Shown: positions 25,751 to 35,932, numbered from the stretch's first letter. The stretch is DNA of 44,011 nucleotides from Phormidesmis sp. RL_2_1 (GCA_012033015.1 JAAUPS010000012.1:1-44011); one strand, 5' to 3'. Notes: generated by a model from the letters alone, not told the origin. Translations and numbers: made by a program.

Positions 25751-26851
25751 TTAAGATCGTTGAGGGGTTGCCCAAGTGTCATGGCCACGATCGCGTAAAA
25801 ATGCGGCTACTTGCTCGGCCTTGGGCATGGCTGCCTGGGCACCGGATTGGGTGACTGCTAGGGCCGCGACAGCATTGGCGTAGCGAATGGCAGGTTCGAG
25901 TACAGCCCGATGATTGAGCTTTTGGCTGAGCTTTTGGCTGAGCTGTGGGTTGAGCTTTGGGTTGAGTCGCGTTTGGGGTAAAGCTGTATCTGATGGTTTA
26001 CTTGCTGATGGCCCGAGCGCTGATGGCCCGAGCGCTGATTGACACAGCGCTGCTGCTAACCCGCCATTAAATGCATCACCAGCCGCGACGGTATCTATGG
26101 CCTGTACCGGAAAGGCTGGAACGGCAAAGCTATCGGTTGCGGTGGCACACACGATGCCGCGATCGCCTAACTTAACAATGACTACTTCGATACCTTGGCG
26201 TTGCAGCCTTTCTGCAGTAGCGATCGCACTTTTTTCATCCACTATTGCCATGCCGGTTAACCTTTCGGCCTCCGTCTGATTTGGCGTCAGGATCGAAATA
26301 TATTCACAAAAATCTGGCGCTAATGCCTGTTCGGGCAAACTGGGTACGGGGGCCGGATCGACGATGACGATGAGTCCGGCCTGATGGGCGATCGCAGCCG
26401 CCTTCTCCACGAGGGGCAAGGGAATTTCAAACTGGAGCAGCAGCACCTTGGCCTTGGCAAAGTAAGGCGTTAGCCGTGCCAAATCGTCTTCATCTACCGC
26501 GCCATTGGCCCCTGGAATGACGATAATTTGATTATTCATGGGAGACACTGCGATCAGCGCTGTGCCGGAAGGGTGTTGGGCGCTCCGATGCAGCGCGCTG
26601 ACATCAATCTGCTCGCTCATGAGCTGGGTGCGTAGGGCACTGCCAAAAGCATCTTGGCCGATGCGACCAGCGATCGCACAGCTTACGCCTAACCGCGCCG
26701 CCGCGACCGCCTGATTTGCCCCTTTCCCCCCCGGCACTGTTGCAAAGCTTCTGCCAGTTAAGGTTTCACCGGGCTGGGGTAAGCGATCGACTTGGGCCAC
26801 CAGATCCATATTGAGACTGCCCAACACTACGACATCTGCTGGTTTAACCAT
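25751..26851 (-). CDS. rbsK: Ribokinase (PfkB family) with a repeat-derived insertion
   Basis: 366 residues, about 50 more than usual. It phosphorylates ribose at O5 using ATP. Family motifs: VVVLGSLNMDLVAQVDRLPQPGETLTG, VPGGKGANQAVAAARLG (PfkB signature 1), ILTPNQTEAERL, and signature 2 DTVAAGDAFNGGLAAAL with the catalytic Asp. Between that helix and the last helices (RYANAVAALAVTQSGAQAAMP) sits a linker of about 45 residues (SALGPSALGPSAS...NPKLNPQLSQKLSQKLNH) encoded by 15-bp tandem repeats at about 25914-25965 and 26008-26040. The active site seems intact. No ribose transporter is adjacent. Confidence 0.9.
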   Translation of the reverse strand: MVKPADVVVLGSLNMDLVAQVDRLPQPGETLTGRSFATVPGGKGANQAVAAARLGVSCAIAGRIGQDAFGSALRTQLMSEQIDVSALHRSAQHPSGTALIAVSPMNNQIIVIPGANGAVDEDDLARLTPYFAKAKVLLLQFEIPLPLVEKAAAIAHQAGLIVIVDPAPVPSLPEQALAPDFCEYISILTPNQTEAERLTGMAIVDEKSAIATAERLQRQGIEVVIVKLGDRGIVCATATDSFAVPAFPVQAIDTVAAGDAFNGGLAAALCQSALGPSALGPSASKPSDTALPQTRLNPKLNPQLSQKLSQKLNHRAVLEPAIRYANAVAALAVTQSGAQAAMPKAEQVAAFLRDRGHDTWATPQRS

Positions 26852-27022
26852 TGCTTATCCTTTAATTTTTGCCTGCCGCTGCTGTTGAATGCAGACCACA
26901 TGTGCCAACCGCATGGCCTGACCGACTGCTCCGAGCGAATGTCTCGACCGACTGACCAGCCTTAAGTTTGAGCCCTAAGTTTATTTTGGATCCTATTATT
27001 TTGAACCCTATTATTTTGGACC

Positions 27023-27295
27023 CTAATTTTCAGGTAGCTTTTTCTGCTCATCTGACTTTTTACTCAAGTCTAGCGGTGGCCGATCCGAACTCCAGCCCCA
27101 CCACACCTGATTGCACTCACATTGATAAAATTCTTGCCACTTCCGCTTGCGGTTTTCCGTAAACACAGGTGCACGGCGATTGAGCCACACCTGTTTGGCT
27201 TCGCGGCTACCTTCTCCGCAGGCCGGACAGCAAAAAGGCTGTGCATGTACGGCATCTTTTGTCCAGGTTGGGGGAAACGGTGCGAATGCATCCAT
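27023..27295 (-). CDS. Zinc-ribbon-like small protein, cyanobacterial
   Basis: About 90 residues from ATG 27295, with GGAG 12 nt upstream; the frame also extends to a TTG at 27313. It has a CxxC pair in FCCPACGEGS and a second Cys pair in YQCECNQVWWGWSSD, a probable zinc-binding knuckle, with a conserved-looking core VWLNRRAPVFTENRKRKWQEFYQC. The C-terminus is charged. It resembles a short cyanobacterial family of unknown function; nucleic-acid binding is a guess. Confidence 0.72.
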   Translation of the reverse strand: MDAFAPFPPTWTKDAVHAQPFCCPACGEGSREAKQVWLNRRAPVFTENRKRKWQEFYQCECNQVWWGWSSDRPPLDLSKKSDEQKKLPEN

Positions 27296-27607
27296 AGAAA
27301 CGGATGGCTCCAAAGCGTCGTGACGTTGCCTTCATTATGACGCTTCGGTTGATATTTGATAGACATCGGTTGCATCTGTCGAGTTGCTGAGGACAGTCTG
27401 ATTGGCTTAAGCCGTTATCGGACAACAGGCAGCTCGATATGCAAAGTCAGAATACATCCTTACTTTGCTATAGCAATGGCTGGCAGCAGAGTTGATTCAG
27501 CAGAGTTGATTCAGCAGAGTTGATTCAGCAGAGTTGATCCATTTGGTTTCACCGCCGCTAAGAATCTATAGTGATGAGACAGAAAACATTACAGATGGTA
27601 TCTTCCT
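27296..27607. other. Divergent intergenic region upstream of dxr
   Basis: It separates the minus-strand zinc-ribbon gene from dxr. It holds a 14-bp tandem repeat (CAGCAGAGTTGATT, about 27484-27538, nearly four copies) and the dxr promoter and leader. Some small frames overlap it, but none looks coding. Confidence 0.5.
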
Positions 27608-28783
27608 GTGAAAGCCATAACTTTGCTCGGCTCGACCGGCTCTATCGGTACCCAAACGCTAGATATTGTCGAGCACCATCCCGATAAGTTCCGGTTGGTG
27701 GGGATTGCGGCTGGGCGTAATGTGACCCTGCTCGCTCAGCAGGTGATGCAGTTTAAGCCAGAGATTGTGGCGATTTGCGATCGCAGCAAGATCAATGCGT
27801 TAAAAGCTGCGATCGCCACCCTTGACCCCCAGCCAATCGTCTTAGCCGGAGAAGAAGGGGTTGTCGAAGTGGCTCGCTATGGCGATGCAGAAGCGGTGGT
27901 CACAGGGATTGTGGGCTGTGCGGGACTGTTGCCAACCTTAGCCGCAATTGAAGCGGGTAAAGATATTGCCCTAGCCAATAAAGAAACCTTGATTGCAGGT
28001 GGGCCGGTGGTTTTGCCCCTCGCCAAAAAACACGGCGTCAAGCTATTGCCCGCTGACTCTGAGCATTCTGCTATTTTTCAGTGCTTGCAAGGGGTGCCAG
28101 AAAATGGGCTCAGAAGAATTTTGCTCACCGCTTCGGGCGGTGCTTTTCGTGACTGGCCGGTGGCAGATTTACCGCAGGTGACAATGGCTGATGCGATTAA
28201 GCATCCTAACTGGTCAATGGGGCGCAAAATCACGGTAGATTCGGCCACGCTGATGAACAAAGGGCTAGAGGTGATTGAAGCATCATTATCTCTTTGGTGT
28301 GGACTACGACCAGATTGATATCGTGATTCATCCCCAGAGCATTATTCACTCGCTGATTGAACTGCAAGATACGTCCATGCTGGCGCAGTTAGGCTGGCCG
28401 GATATGCGGCTGCCGCTGCTCTACGCGCTCTCTTGGCCAGAGCGCATCTATACCGATTGGCAGCCGTTGGATTTGGTGAAATCGGGTGATCTGACGTTTC
28501 GTCAGCCGGATCATGACAAGTACCCCTGTATGGATTTGGCCTATGCGGCGGGCCGCGCTGGGGGCACGATGACGGCGGTGCTCAATGCGGCCAATGAGCA
28601 GGCCGTAGCGCTGTTTTTAGAAGAGAAAATTCATTATTTAGAGATCTCCCAGATGATTGAAAAGGTGTGCGATCGCACCGCAGCGATTTCAACGCTACCC
28701 CGAATCTAGAAGACATTTTGGCGGTCGATCGCTGGGCCCGAACGGCGATTACTGAGCAGCGCCTTGGCATAATCCGCAACTAA
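27608..28783 (+). pseudogene. dxr: 1-deoxy-D-xylulose 5-phosphate reductoisomerase, two compensating frameshifts
   Basis: Starts with GTG 27608 ([25 protein letters not shown] site) and encodes the MEP-pathway enzyme making MEP from DXP. It shows [25 protein letters not shown], the catalytic loop [41 protein letters not shown]. One extra base near 28283 then shifts the frame: [23 protein letters not shown] continues in the +1 frame. One base missing near 28677-28681 returns the original frame, giving [26 protein letters not shown] and the stop at 28783. As sequenced, translation ends at 28318. Cyanobacteria rely on this pathway, so sequence error is more likely than true loss unless a second copy exists. 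Confidence 0.93.
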
Positions 28784-28806
28784 CCAGCACGCTACGGATG
28801 TAAATT

Positions 28807-29022
28807 ATGGAACTCGCATTGACCATTGGCGCGATCGCGATCGCCGCCCTTGTATTTTTCTGGCTGCTCAACGTCGTCAAAACCACCCTCAAAACCGCCT
28901 TCCTCGTTGCGCTTTTCCTGATCGGGCTCTGGCTCGCCTTTGGCATTGGCCCCACCCAAGTATGGGAAACCCTTCGCAACTGGCTCCCTGACTTTTTCAC
29001 CGGCACCCAACAGCGCACCTAA
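28807..29022 (+). CDS. Small membrane protein, unknown function
   Basis: 71 residues starting MELALTIGAIAIAALVFFWLL, with two hydrophobic segments (about 4-23 and 31-50, AFLVALFLIGLWLAFGIG) separated by a short basic turn (NVVKTTLKT), and a short tail PTQVWETLRNWLPDFFTG. Similar small proteins occur in cyanobacteria without known function. It starts 23 bp after the dxr stop on the same strand and may be co-transcribed. The last codons and the stop lie in the first copy of a 12-bp tandem repeat. Confidence 0.7.
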   Translation: MELALTIGAIAIAALVFFWLLNVVKTTLKTAFLVALFLIGLWLAFGIGPTQVWETLRNWLPDFFTGTQQRT

Positions 29023-29046
29023 CAGCGCACCTAACAGCGCACCTAA
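29011..29046. repeat. 12-bp tandem repeat, three copies, at convergent gene ends
   Basis: CAGCGCACCTAA at 29011-29022, 29023-29034 and 29035-29046. The first copy contains the TAA stop of the small membrane protein gene and the last overlaps the final bases of the NlpC/P60 gene on the other strand. Confidence 0.95.
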
Positions 29047-29759
29047 CAACGTCCGGTTGGCTGATAGCTTTCCACGACTCGGCCAAAGCAGCGCAGCAGT
29101 GCATGGTAGCTCGCACTCACCGGCTCACTGAGATCATCAATAGAATCTATGCCAATGCCGTTGCGGCCTGTGTCCTGACCCGAACTGTGGATATAGTTGC
29201 CCTTCCCGATATACAGCGCTACATGGGTGGTGCGCTCTGGGGTGCCAAAAAAAATCAAATCTCCCGGCTGCAGCTCTGCGCGGGTAATGCGTTGGGTAAA
29301 ATCTTCCTGCTGGTAGGAGTCGCGCGGCAACTGAATGCCTGCTGACATAAAGGCTGACTGCACTAAGCCGGAGCAGTCATAATTGGGCGCTGTTGTCCCC
29401 CCCCAAAGGTATGTATTGGGAACGGCCATCGCCGCTTGGGCAAACGCAATGACCTGGGGCAGTCGCGACTGAATCTCTGCGGCGCTCAGGGTAGGCGCTT
29501 GATAAGCGCTATCAGCCAAGGTCAAATCGTGAATGCGCTCCGCTGCAATCCAGCCTAAGTAATCGTCTTTGCAAATGCGTACCCGAATGGCGCTTTGATT
29601 TTTGGCAATTTCGAGGACGTGCAGCGAGTGGCCAATGTCAGCTTGGGTCACTAGCCCCTGACAAGCGGGTGTTTTGTATAGCTCAATGGAGCGATCGCAC
29701 ACATACGACTGATTCACCCCCCGATAGATATCATCTTGCAGTGCTTCTAACGTAACCAT
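29043..29759 (-). CDS. NlpC/P60 (C40) cysteine peptidase with SH3-like N-terminal domain
   Basis: 238 residues. Residues 13-85 form an SH3b-type domain (YVCDRSIELYKTPACQG...IRVRICKDDYLGWI). The C-terminal NlpC/P60 domain has catalytic Cys129 in NYDCSGLVQ, His179 in TTHVALYIG and a third polar residue near His191 in NYIHSSG; LQPGDLIFF is the usual strand before the His. The layout matches the Nostoc/Anabaena gamma-D-glutamyl-L-diamino acid endopeptidases that cleave peptidoglycan stem peptides, probably in recycling since no signal peptide is visible. No neighbouring recycling genes. Confidence 0.93.
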   Translation of the reverse strand: MVTLEALQDDIYRGVNQSYVCDRSIELYKTPACQGLVTQADIGHSLHVLEIAKNQSAIRVRICKDDYLGWIAAERIHDLTLADSAYQAPTLSAAEIQSRLPQVIAFAQAAMAVPNTYLWGGTTAPNYDCSGLVQSAFMSAGIQLPRDSYQQEDFTQRITRAELQPGDLIFFGTPERTTHVALYIGKGNYIHSSGQDTGRNGIGIDSIDDLSEPVSASYHALLRCFGRVVESYQPTGRC

Positions 29760-29986
29760 ACGCCTATGGTAGGCCCCAATCCTAAATGACGATAAATCAC
29801 CTTACCCTAAGAACGACTTACCCCCAAGTATGCCGTGACGCCATTTGCCCACGAGTGATTGCCAGCGACCCTGTACCCCTATGAAGGCAACCTCTAAAAC
29901 GGTAGGCTGTTATACGAAAGCCAACTTAGCCAAGGCCATTCGTAACGTTTTGTATATCCATTCTGCATAAATAGAGTCTGCGTTCT

Positions 29987-31156
29987 ATGACTACTACCCT
30001 TTCTGTCAACTCCCCGGCCATTGACAATAGCCACCTCAAGGCGCTCAACCAGCTAGATATTCCTGCTCGGCTTCTGCTCGGCCCCGGCCCTTCCAATGCT
30101 GATCCAGCCGTACTCGCAGCGATGGATCGTCAGCCCATCGGCCACCTCGACAAAGCCTATCTGGCGCTGATGGATGAAGTCCAAGAACTAATGCGCTACG
30201 CATGGCAAACTGACAATCACCTGACGCTGCCGGTGAGTGGTACGGGGTCGGCGGCGATGGAAGCGACTTTGGCAAACACCATAGAGCCCAACGACAAAGT
30301 GCTGGTGTGCGTCAATGGCTATTTTGGCCATCGTTTGGTGGATATGGCCACTCGCTATGGCGCTGAGGTGAGCACTCTTCATCGGCCTTGGGGCGAGGTG
30401 TTTACCACTGCCGAAATTCGCACCGCCTTAGCCACCCATCGGCCAGCGGTGATGGCAATGGTTCATGCAGAAACCTCTACCGGTGTATGTCAGCCGATGG
30501 CGGGCATTGGCGATCTGTGCCGGGAGTACGACTGCCTGTTGATCTTAGATACGGTGACCAGTTTGGGTGGGGTGCCGCTGTTTTTAGATCAGTGGGGGGT
30601 GGATTTGGCCTATAGCTGTAGCCAAAAGGGGCTGAGCTGTCCGCCAGGAAGTTCGCCATTTACCATGAGCGATCGCGCCCTAGCCAAACTCAACAACCGC
30701 AAAAGCAACGTCGCCAACTGGTATCTGGACATGTCCTTGCTCAGCAATTATTGGGGCAAAGGCCGCACCTACCATCACACCGCGCCAGTGAATATGACCT
30801 ACGCCATCCGCGAGGCGTTGCGACTATTGGCCGAAGAAGGCTTAGCAGCCCGTTGGCAGCGCCATCAAAATGCTGCTGAGCGGCTGTATGCGGGGCTCGA
30901 AGACATGGGCCTAGAATGTCATGTGCCGCGCGAGTACCGCCTGCATACGCTGACCACGGTTCGCATTCCTGACGGCGTCGATGGTAAGGCCGTGACTAAC
31001 CAGCTCATTGATCAGCACAATATGGAGATCGGCGGCGGTTTGGGTGACTTGGCGGGCAAGGTTTGGCGAGTGGGCCTAATGGGTTACAACGCTACCCCCG
31101 AAAATGTGGATAAGTGTTTGGCGGCGTTGAAGCAGGTGCTTGCCGACCTAGGATAG
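29987..31156 (+). CDS. Alanine/serine-glyoxylate aminotransferase (class V, PLP)
   Basis: 389 residues. A fold-type I aminotransferase converting glyoxylate to glycine with alanine or serine as donor, a step of photorespiratory glyoxylate removal. Landmarks: LLLGPGPSNADPAVLAAM, VSGTGSAAMEATLAN, HAETSTGV, Asp188 in LLILDTVTSLGG, and the PLP lysine 214 in YSCSQKGLSCPPG. The C-terminal domain ends with IGGGLGDLAGKVWRVGLMG, which contains the substrate-carboxylate Arg. It cannot be decided from sequence whether alanine or serine is preferred. Monocistronic; the 227-bp upstream region shows no clear operator. Confidence 0.92.
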   Translation: MTTTLSVNSPAIDNSHLKALNQLDIPARLLLGPGPSNADPAVLAAMDRQPIGHLDKAYLALMDEVQELMRYAWQTDNHLTLPVSGTGSAAMEATLANTIEPNDKVLVCVNGYFGHRLVDMATRYGAEVSTLHRPWGEVFTTAEIRTALATHRPAVMAMVHAETSTGVCQPMAGIGDLCREYDCLLILDTVTSLGGVPLFLDQWGVDLAYSCSQKGLSCPPGSSPFTMSDRALAKLNNRKSNVANWYLDMSLLSNYWGKGRTYHHTAPVNMTYAIREALRLLAEEGLAARWQRHQNAAERLYAGLEDMGLECHVPREYRLHTLTTVRIPDGVDGKAVTNQLIDQHNMEIGGGLGDLAGKVWRVGLMGYNATPENVDKCLAALKQVLADLG

Positions 31157-31313
31157 CGGGTTGTGCCTTGGTGAGCATTCCTTGTCTTGGTGAGCATTCC
31201 TGAGGAGAATGACTATTGTCTCCTAACTCACTCGACAGCAGCTATCGTCAAGGCACACGGACGGTTGGCTCCATAGGATATGGAGCCTATCCTATGGAGC
31301 CTATCCTATGGAA

Positions 31314-34300
31314 CTATTGAGAGGGGCGTGCTTGAGGGGGATGCTGCTTCAGCACCTGCTTAAGATACTTGCCGGTATAGGAGCTTGCTACCTCAGCGAC
31401 CGTCTCAGGTGTGCCTTGGGCAATGATTTTACCGCCGCGATCGCCCCCTTCTGGCCCCAAATCAATCACCCAGTCACAGCAGCGAATCATATCCAAATTG
31501 TGCTCGATCATAATCACCGAGTTGCCCCTATCCACGAGGCGCTGCACCACATCCAAAAGCTTGTGCACATCATAAAAAGAGAGCCCGGTGGTCGGTTCAT
31601 CAATCAAGTACAGCGTCTTCCCGGTAGAGCGCCGTGCCAGCTCACTGGCCAGCTTCATCCGCTGCGCCTCTCCCCCCGATAGCGTCGGCGCAGTCTGGCC
31701 CAAGTGCACATAGCCCAAGCCCACATCCACCATGGTCTGTAGTCGGCTTGCCGCCTTCGGAATATTCTCAAAAAACTTCAGCCCTTCTTCTGCGGTGGTT
31801 TGCAGCACATCCGAAATGTTCTTTCCTTTATACTTCACCTGCAGTGTCTCGCGGTTGTAGCGTGCGCCCTTGCACACCTCACACTCCACATACACATCCG
31901 GCAAAAAGTTCATTTCAATCACATTCACCCCTTGTCCGCCGCAGGCTTCACAGCGTCCGCCTTTTACATTGAAGGAAAACTGTCCCCGCTTGTAGCCCCG
32001 CGCTTTTGCCTCAATTGTCTCAGTGTACAAATCGCGCACCACATCAAAAATGCCGGTGTAGGTCGCCGGATTAGAGCGCGGCGTGCGGCCAATCGGTGAT
32101 TGGTCAATCACAATCGCTTTATCCAGTGCTTTGAGCCCTTGGATTGGCTCCATTTCCTTGGGCTCAGGGATTTTGCTGCCAAAAAAGTGACGAATCGCTG
32201 GATAGAGCAAATCGTTGATTAAGGTGGATTTGCCGGAGCCAGAAACGCCGGTAATGCAGACAAACTTGCCCAGGGGAATATCTACGTCAATGTTTTGTAA
32301 GTTGTTGCGGTGGGCATTGCGAATTTGAATACTGCGGTTGTTGCCTGCTCGCCGCTCAGCGGGTGTTTCAATCTTTTGACGACCCGATAAATACGCTCCT
32401 GTCAGCGATGCTTCTGAGGCTAAAATATCGGCTAGCTGCCCTTGGGCAACAATATTGCCGCCGTGAATGCCCGCGCCTGGGCCAATATCGACAATGTAGT
32501 CTGCGGCGCGCATGGTGTCTTCATCGTGCTCGACGACCACTAAGGTGTTGCCCAAGCCTTTGAGCCGCTTGAGGGTTTTGAGCAGGCGATCGTTGTCCCG
32601 TTGGTGCAGGCCAATGCTCGGTTCATCTAGCACATACAGTACGCCGCTCAAGCCTGCGCCGATTTGGGTGGCTAGGCGAATGCGCTGGGCTTCACCACCC
32701 GACAAGGTGCGTGCTGTTCTATCTAAGGTGAGATAATCTAGCCCCACATCGAGTAAAAAGGTGAGGCGCGCTTTAATCTCTTTGAGCACCAGTTCCCCAA
32801 TGGCCATTTGCCGATCGCTGAGTTTAGGTGATTCGCCATTTTCACCGACTAGCTCATAAACGCGATCGCGGCATTCTCGAATCGAAACACTGGTGAACTC
32901 TTTAATGTTGTAAGGCCCAATGCGCACCGCTAAAGATTCTGGCTTCAGCTTTGCCCCCTGGCAAGTCTCACAGGGTTGATCGATTAAATACTTCTCTAAC
33001 TTTTGCTTATAGGCATCTGAAGAAGATTCATTATACTGCCGTTGCAACATCGGCAATACGCCCTCATAGCGGCGGTTATAGCCCTTTTGAGTGCCGTAGC
33101 GAGAATCTGTTTCAATATAAATTTTTTCATTCGAGCCATGCAAAATAATATTCTGTTGTTCTTCACTTAGGCTCTGCCATTGCGACTGCAGCTCAAAGCC
33201 AAAGGCTTGACCAACGCTATACAGCAAAGAGAAATAGTAGGTGTTGTCTTTTTCTGACCAAGGTGCGATCGCCGCATACACCGGCGAAGTCGGATCAGGC
33301 ACCACCAAATCTGCCGAAAACCGCTGCAAGCTGCCCAACCCATGACAGTCCGGGCAAGCCCCGTAGGGCGAATTAAACGAAAATAAACGCGGCGATAGCT
33401 CATCCATCACCGCCCCATGCTCCGGACAAGCAAAATGCTCCGAAAAAATAATCTCATCTGGCGATGCTGCTAGGGCCTGTTCCAAATTGGTGTCTGCATC
33501 TGTTGCAGCCGCTTCCTGTCGCATCGGCAACACATCAATAATGGCAATCCCATCCGAGCGTTTCAGCGCCGTCGAAAGCGAATCGACTAACCGCTCTTGC
33601 AAATCTCCTTTTTTGACCAGACGGTCCACCACCACTTCAATGTCGTGGGTTTTGTTTTTATCTAGCTCAATGTTGTCGCCTAGCTCACGGGCCTCACCAT
33701 TGATTCTTACCCGCACAAATCCTTCAGCCGCTAACCCCGACAGTAGCTTTTGATGCGTTCCCTTTTTTCCTCGAACCACGGGTGCCAAAATCTGAAACCG
33801 CGTTTTATCCGGCAGTTCCATCACCTGATCTACCATTTGATCAATGCTTTGGGGGGCAATAGAGCGATCGCACTGCGGGCAGTGGGGTTGGCCTGCGCGC
33901 CCATACAGCAAACGGAAATAGTCATAAATCTCCGTCACCGTTCCTACCGTAGAACGCGGGTTATGGGAGGTAGACTTTTGATCGATCGAAATCGCCGGAC
34001 TCAAGCCCTCAATGGCATCCACATCAGGTTTATCCACCTGCCCCAAAAACTGACGGGCGTAAGCGCTCAGCGACTCCACATAACGCCGCTGCCCTTCGGC
34101 AAAAATCGTGTCAAACGCCAGCGACGACTTTCCTGAGCCCGATACTCCCGTAAAGACAATCATCTTGTCTCGTGGTAAATCCAGGTTGATATTTTTTAAG
34201 TTGTGCTGTCTAGCACCCCTAATTCGGATCAAATTTTTAGTGTCTGAAAGGTCAACAGGTTGACTCCCATTGCCATTCGCCGCCGCTTTCGCCTGATCTG

Positions 34301-34520
34301 TTTTTTCTGAAGCCGTCTTGTCTGAAGCCGTCTTGTCTGCAACCGTCTTGGCAGAAGTTGTCTGTGTCGAAACCGTCTTTGAGTCCGTTTTAGTCTTTGA
34401 GGCCGCTTTAGTCTTTGAGACCGTTTTATCAGTAGCCTGCTTGGCAGAGTCTGCCGTCTTTTTGGTTTTCTGTTTGTCTGTAGTGTTGTCCTGAGTCGAT
34501 TTCTTTTTGGGTGAAGGCAT
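31314..34520 (-). CDS. uvrA: UvrABC excinuclease subunit A with long basic N-terminal tail
   Basis: 1068 residues. Damage-recognition ATPase of nucleotide excision repair. The conserved protein begins near residue 92 ([20 protein letters not shown]). It shows Walker [14 protein letters not shown], zinc site CPQCDRS, CPEHG...CPDCHGLG, first signature [16 protein letters not shown], second Walker [24 protein letters not shown], and second signature [16 protein letters not shown]. Without the first 90 residues it has the usual ~970-residue length. The extra tail is almost only Lys, Thr, Ala, Ser, Asp, with repeated KT(V/A)(S/A)DKT units, partly encoded by 15-bp repeats at 34306-34350. No other in-frame ATG exists in the tail. 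Confidence 0.97.
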   Translation of the reverse strand: MPSPKKKSTQDNTTDKQKTKKTADSAKQATDKTVSKTKAASKTKTDSKTVSTQTTSAKTVADKTASDKTASEKTDQAKAAANGNGSQPVDLSDTKNLIRIRGARQHNLKNINLDLPRDKMIVFTGVSGSGKSSLAFDTIFAEGQRRYVESLSAYARQFLGQVDKPDVDAIEGLSPAISIDQKSTSHNPRSTVGTVTEIYDYFRLLYGRAGQPHCPQCDRSIAPQSIDQMVDQVMELPDKTRFQILAPVVRGKKGTHQKLLSGLAAEGFVRVRINGEARELGDNIELDKNKTHDIEVVVDRLVKKGDLQERLVDSLSTALKRSDGIAIIDVLPMRQEAAATDADTNLEQALAASPDEIIFSEHFACPEHGAVMDELSPRLFSFNSPYGACPDCHGLGSLQRFSADLVVPDPTSPVYAAIAPWSEKDNTYYFSLLYSVGQAFGFELQSQWQSLSEEQQNIILHGSNEKIYIETDSRYGTQKGYNRRYEGVLPMLQRQYNESSSDAYKQKLEKYLIDQPCETCQGAKLKPESLAVRIGPYNIKEFTSVSIRECRDRVYELVGENGESPKLSDRQMAIGELVLKEIKARLTFLLDVGLDYLTLDRTARTLSGGEAQRIRLATQIGAGLSGVLYVLDEPSIGLHQRDNDRLLKTLKRLKGLGNTLVVVEHDEDTMRAADYIVDIGPGAGIHGGNIVAQGQLADILASEASLTGAYLSGRQKIETPAERRAGNNRSIQIRNAHRNNLQNIDVDIPLGKFVCITGVSGSGKSTLINDLLYPAIRHFFGSKIPEPKEMEPIQGLKALDKAIVIDQSPIGRTPRSNPATYTGIFDVVRDLYTETIEAKARGYKRGQFSFNVKGGRCEACGGQGVNVIEMNFLPDVYVECEVCKGARYNRETLQVKYKGKNISDVLQTTAEEGLKFFENIPKAASRLQTMVDVGLGYVHLGQTAPTLSGGEAQRMKLASELARRSTGKTLYLIDEPTTGLSFYDVHKLLDVVQRLVDRGNSVIMIEHNLDMIRCCDWVIDLGPEGGDRGGKIIAQGTPETVAEVASSYTGKYLKQVLKQHPPQARPSQ

Positions 34521-34687
34521 GGGGGCAGATTTCAGAAGATCGCTGTGTTGTGAAGATTCAGGCAGGCTCCAACCCTACGCAAAAACCCCCAAAAACATTT
34601 CTTCATAATAGACCACTACGCCAGGTCTCTGCTGAGCCCCCCTGGTCTGGCCCTGTCTGGCCCTGTCTGGCCTGTTCTGGATGCTCA

Positions 34688-35932
34688 CTACCCATGCCAT
34701 GTTATTTGAGGGGGCGTTGTCTCTACTAATATGCGCCCCTGTGAAATCACCGTAGTCACTGTCGCCCGCTGCAAAATGGCTTCATAGGGGTTGTGGGCCG
34801 CCAATACGATGAGATTCGCTGGTTTTCCTACCTCAATACCGTAGTCACTCTCTACATTCAAGGTTCGTGCCCCCCCTTGGGTCACCATCTCAAAGCAGGC
34901 GTCAATTTCTGCTGTGCCTGTCATCTGGCACACATGCACCGCCATATCAGCCACTGCTAGCAAATTGCCCGTACCCAGGCTATACCAAGGATCCTGGATG
35001 CAGTCGTTGCCTAAACTCACATTCAGCCCGTTTTGCCAAAGTTCCTTGACTCGCGTCACCCCCCGCCGTTTTGGATAGGTGTCTGTGCGCCCCTGGAGGG
35101 TGATGTTAATGAGCGGATTGGCGATGAAGTTAAGGCGCGATCGCCGCAATAGCCCCATCAGCTTCAGGGCATAGGCATTGTCATAGGAGGCAAAGGCGGT
35201 CGTATGGCTAGCGGTTACCCGACGTTTCATGCCGCTGCGAATGGCGCAGGCTGCCATCACCTCTAAAAATCTAGACTGCGGATCATCGATTTCATCGCAA
35301 TGCACATCTATCAGTCGGTCATACTGCTGGGCCAGCTCAAATATCCGATGTACCGAGCGCACCCCATCCTCCCGCGTCATCTCATAGTGGGGAATCCCAC
35401 CGACTACATCAGCGCCTAGCTTCAGCGCCTCCTCCATGAGCGCCTCGTTGTTTTTGCGGCCATACAGTCCATCTTGCGGAAAGGCCACCACCTGTAGCGT
35501 CAGCCAGTCTTTGACCGCCTCTCGTACCTCTAGCAGTCCCTTTAAAGCGCTGAGCTTGGCCTCACTGACATCCGCATGGCTGCGCACAAACAACACCCCC
35601 TGACTCGCCTGCTGTTTTAGCGCCTGAATGGCCCGTTGCTTGACATCTTCAACGGTGAGACTAGCTTTGCGATCGCGCCAAATCTCAATACCTTCAAACA
35701 ACGTCCCGCTCTGATTCCACCGGGGCTCTCCCGCCGTCAGCGCCGAGTCTAAATGAATGTGCGATTCGACAAAAGGGGCACTCACCAATCGCCCGTCAAT
35801 CGCCAACTCAGTCGTCGCCGTCACTGGCAAGTTGGGCGCGATCGCCACAATGCGATGATCCGCGATCGCAATATCCACCAACCCCTCACCATTCACCAAC
35901 TGACAGCGACGCAGCAGTAAAGTAGCATCCAT
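34688..35932 (-). CDS. Cytosine-deaminase-like amidohydrolase (CodA family), altered active site
   Basis: 414 residues from ATG 35932 (a TTG at 35974 is also open). It follows E. coli CodA closely: metal ligands H58/H60 in ESHIHLD, WNQSGTLFEGIE, AFPQDG (substrate Gln), DVHCDEIDDPQSRF (metal His and catalytic Glu), ASHTTA, NPLINITLQGRTDTYPKRRG. At the metal-Asp strand E. coli has GHDDVFDPWY; here it is GNDCIQDPWY. The metal Asp and Trp remain, but the next Asp (E. coli D314, which helps set substrate specificity) is Cys and the Phe is Gln. Deamination of cytosine or a related ring is likely; the exact substrate is uncertain. No transporter nearby. Confidence 0.85.
   Translation of the reverse strand: MDATLLLRRCQLVNGEGLVDIAIADHRIVAIAPNLPVTATTELAIDGRLVSAPFVESHIHLDSALTAGEPRWNQSGTLFEGIEIWRDRKASLTVEDVKQRAIQALKQQASQGVLFVRSHADVSEAKLSALKGLLEVREAVKDWLTLQVVAFPQDGLYGRKNNEALMEEALKLGADVVGGIPHYEMTREDGVRSVHRIFELAQQYDRLIDVHCDEIDDPQSRFLEVMAACAIRSGMKRRVTASHTTAFASYDNAYALKLMGLLRRSRLNFIANPLINITLQGRTDTYPKRRGVTRVKELWQNGLNVSLGNDCIQDPWYSLGTGNLLAVADMAVHVCQMTGTAEIDACFEMVTQGGARTLNVESDYGIEVGKPANLIVLAAHNPYEAILQRATVTTVISQGRILVETTPPQITWHG

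Noticed and set aside
26968-27162. 64-codon plus-strand frame rich in Ile/Leu/Pro (ILDPIILNPIILDP)
   Set aside because: It comes from a CCTATTATTTTGGA repeat and overlaps the better supported zinc-ribbon gene on the other strand.
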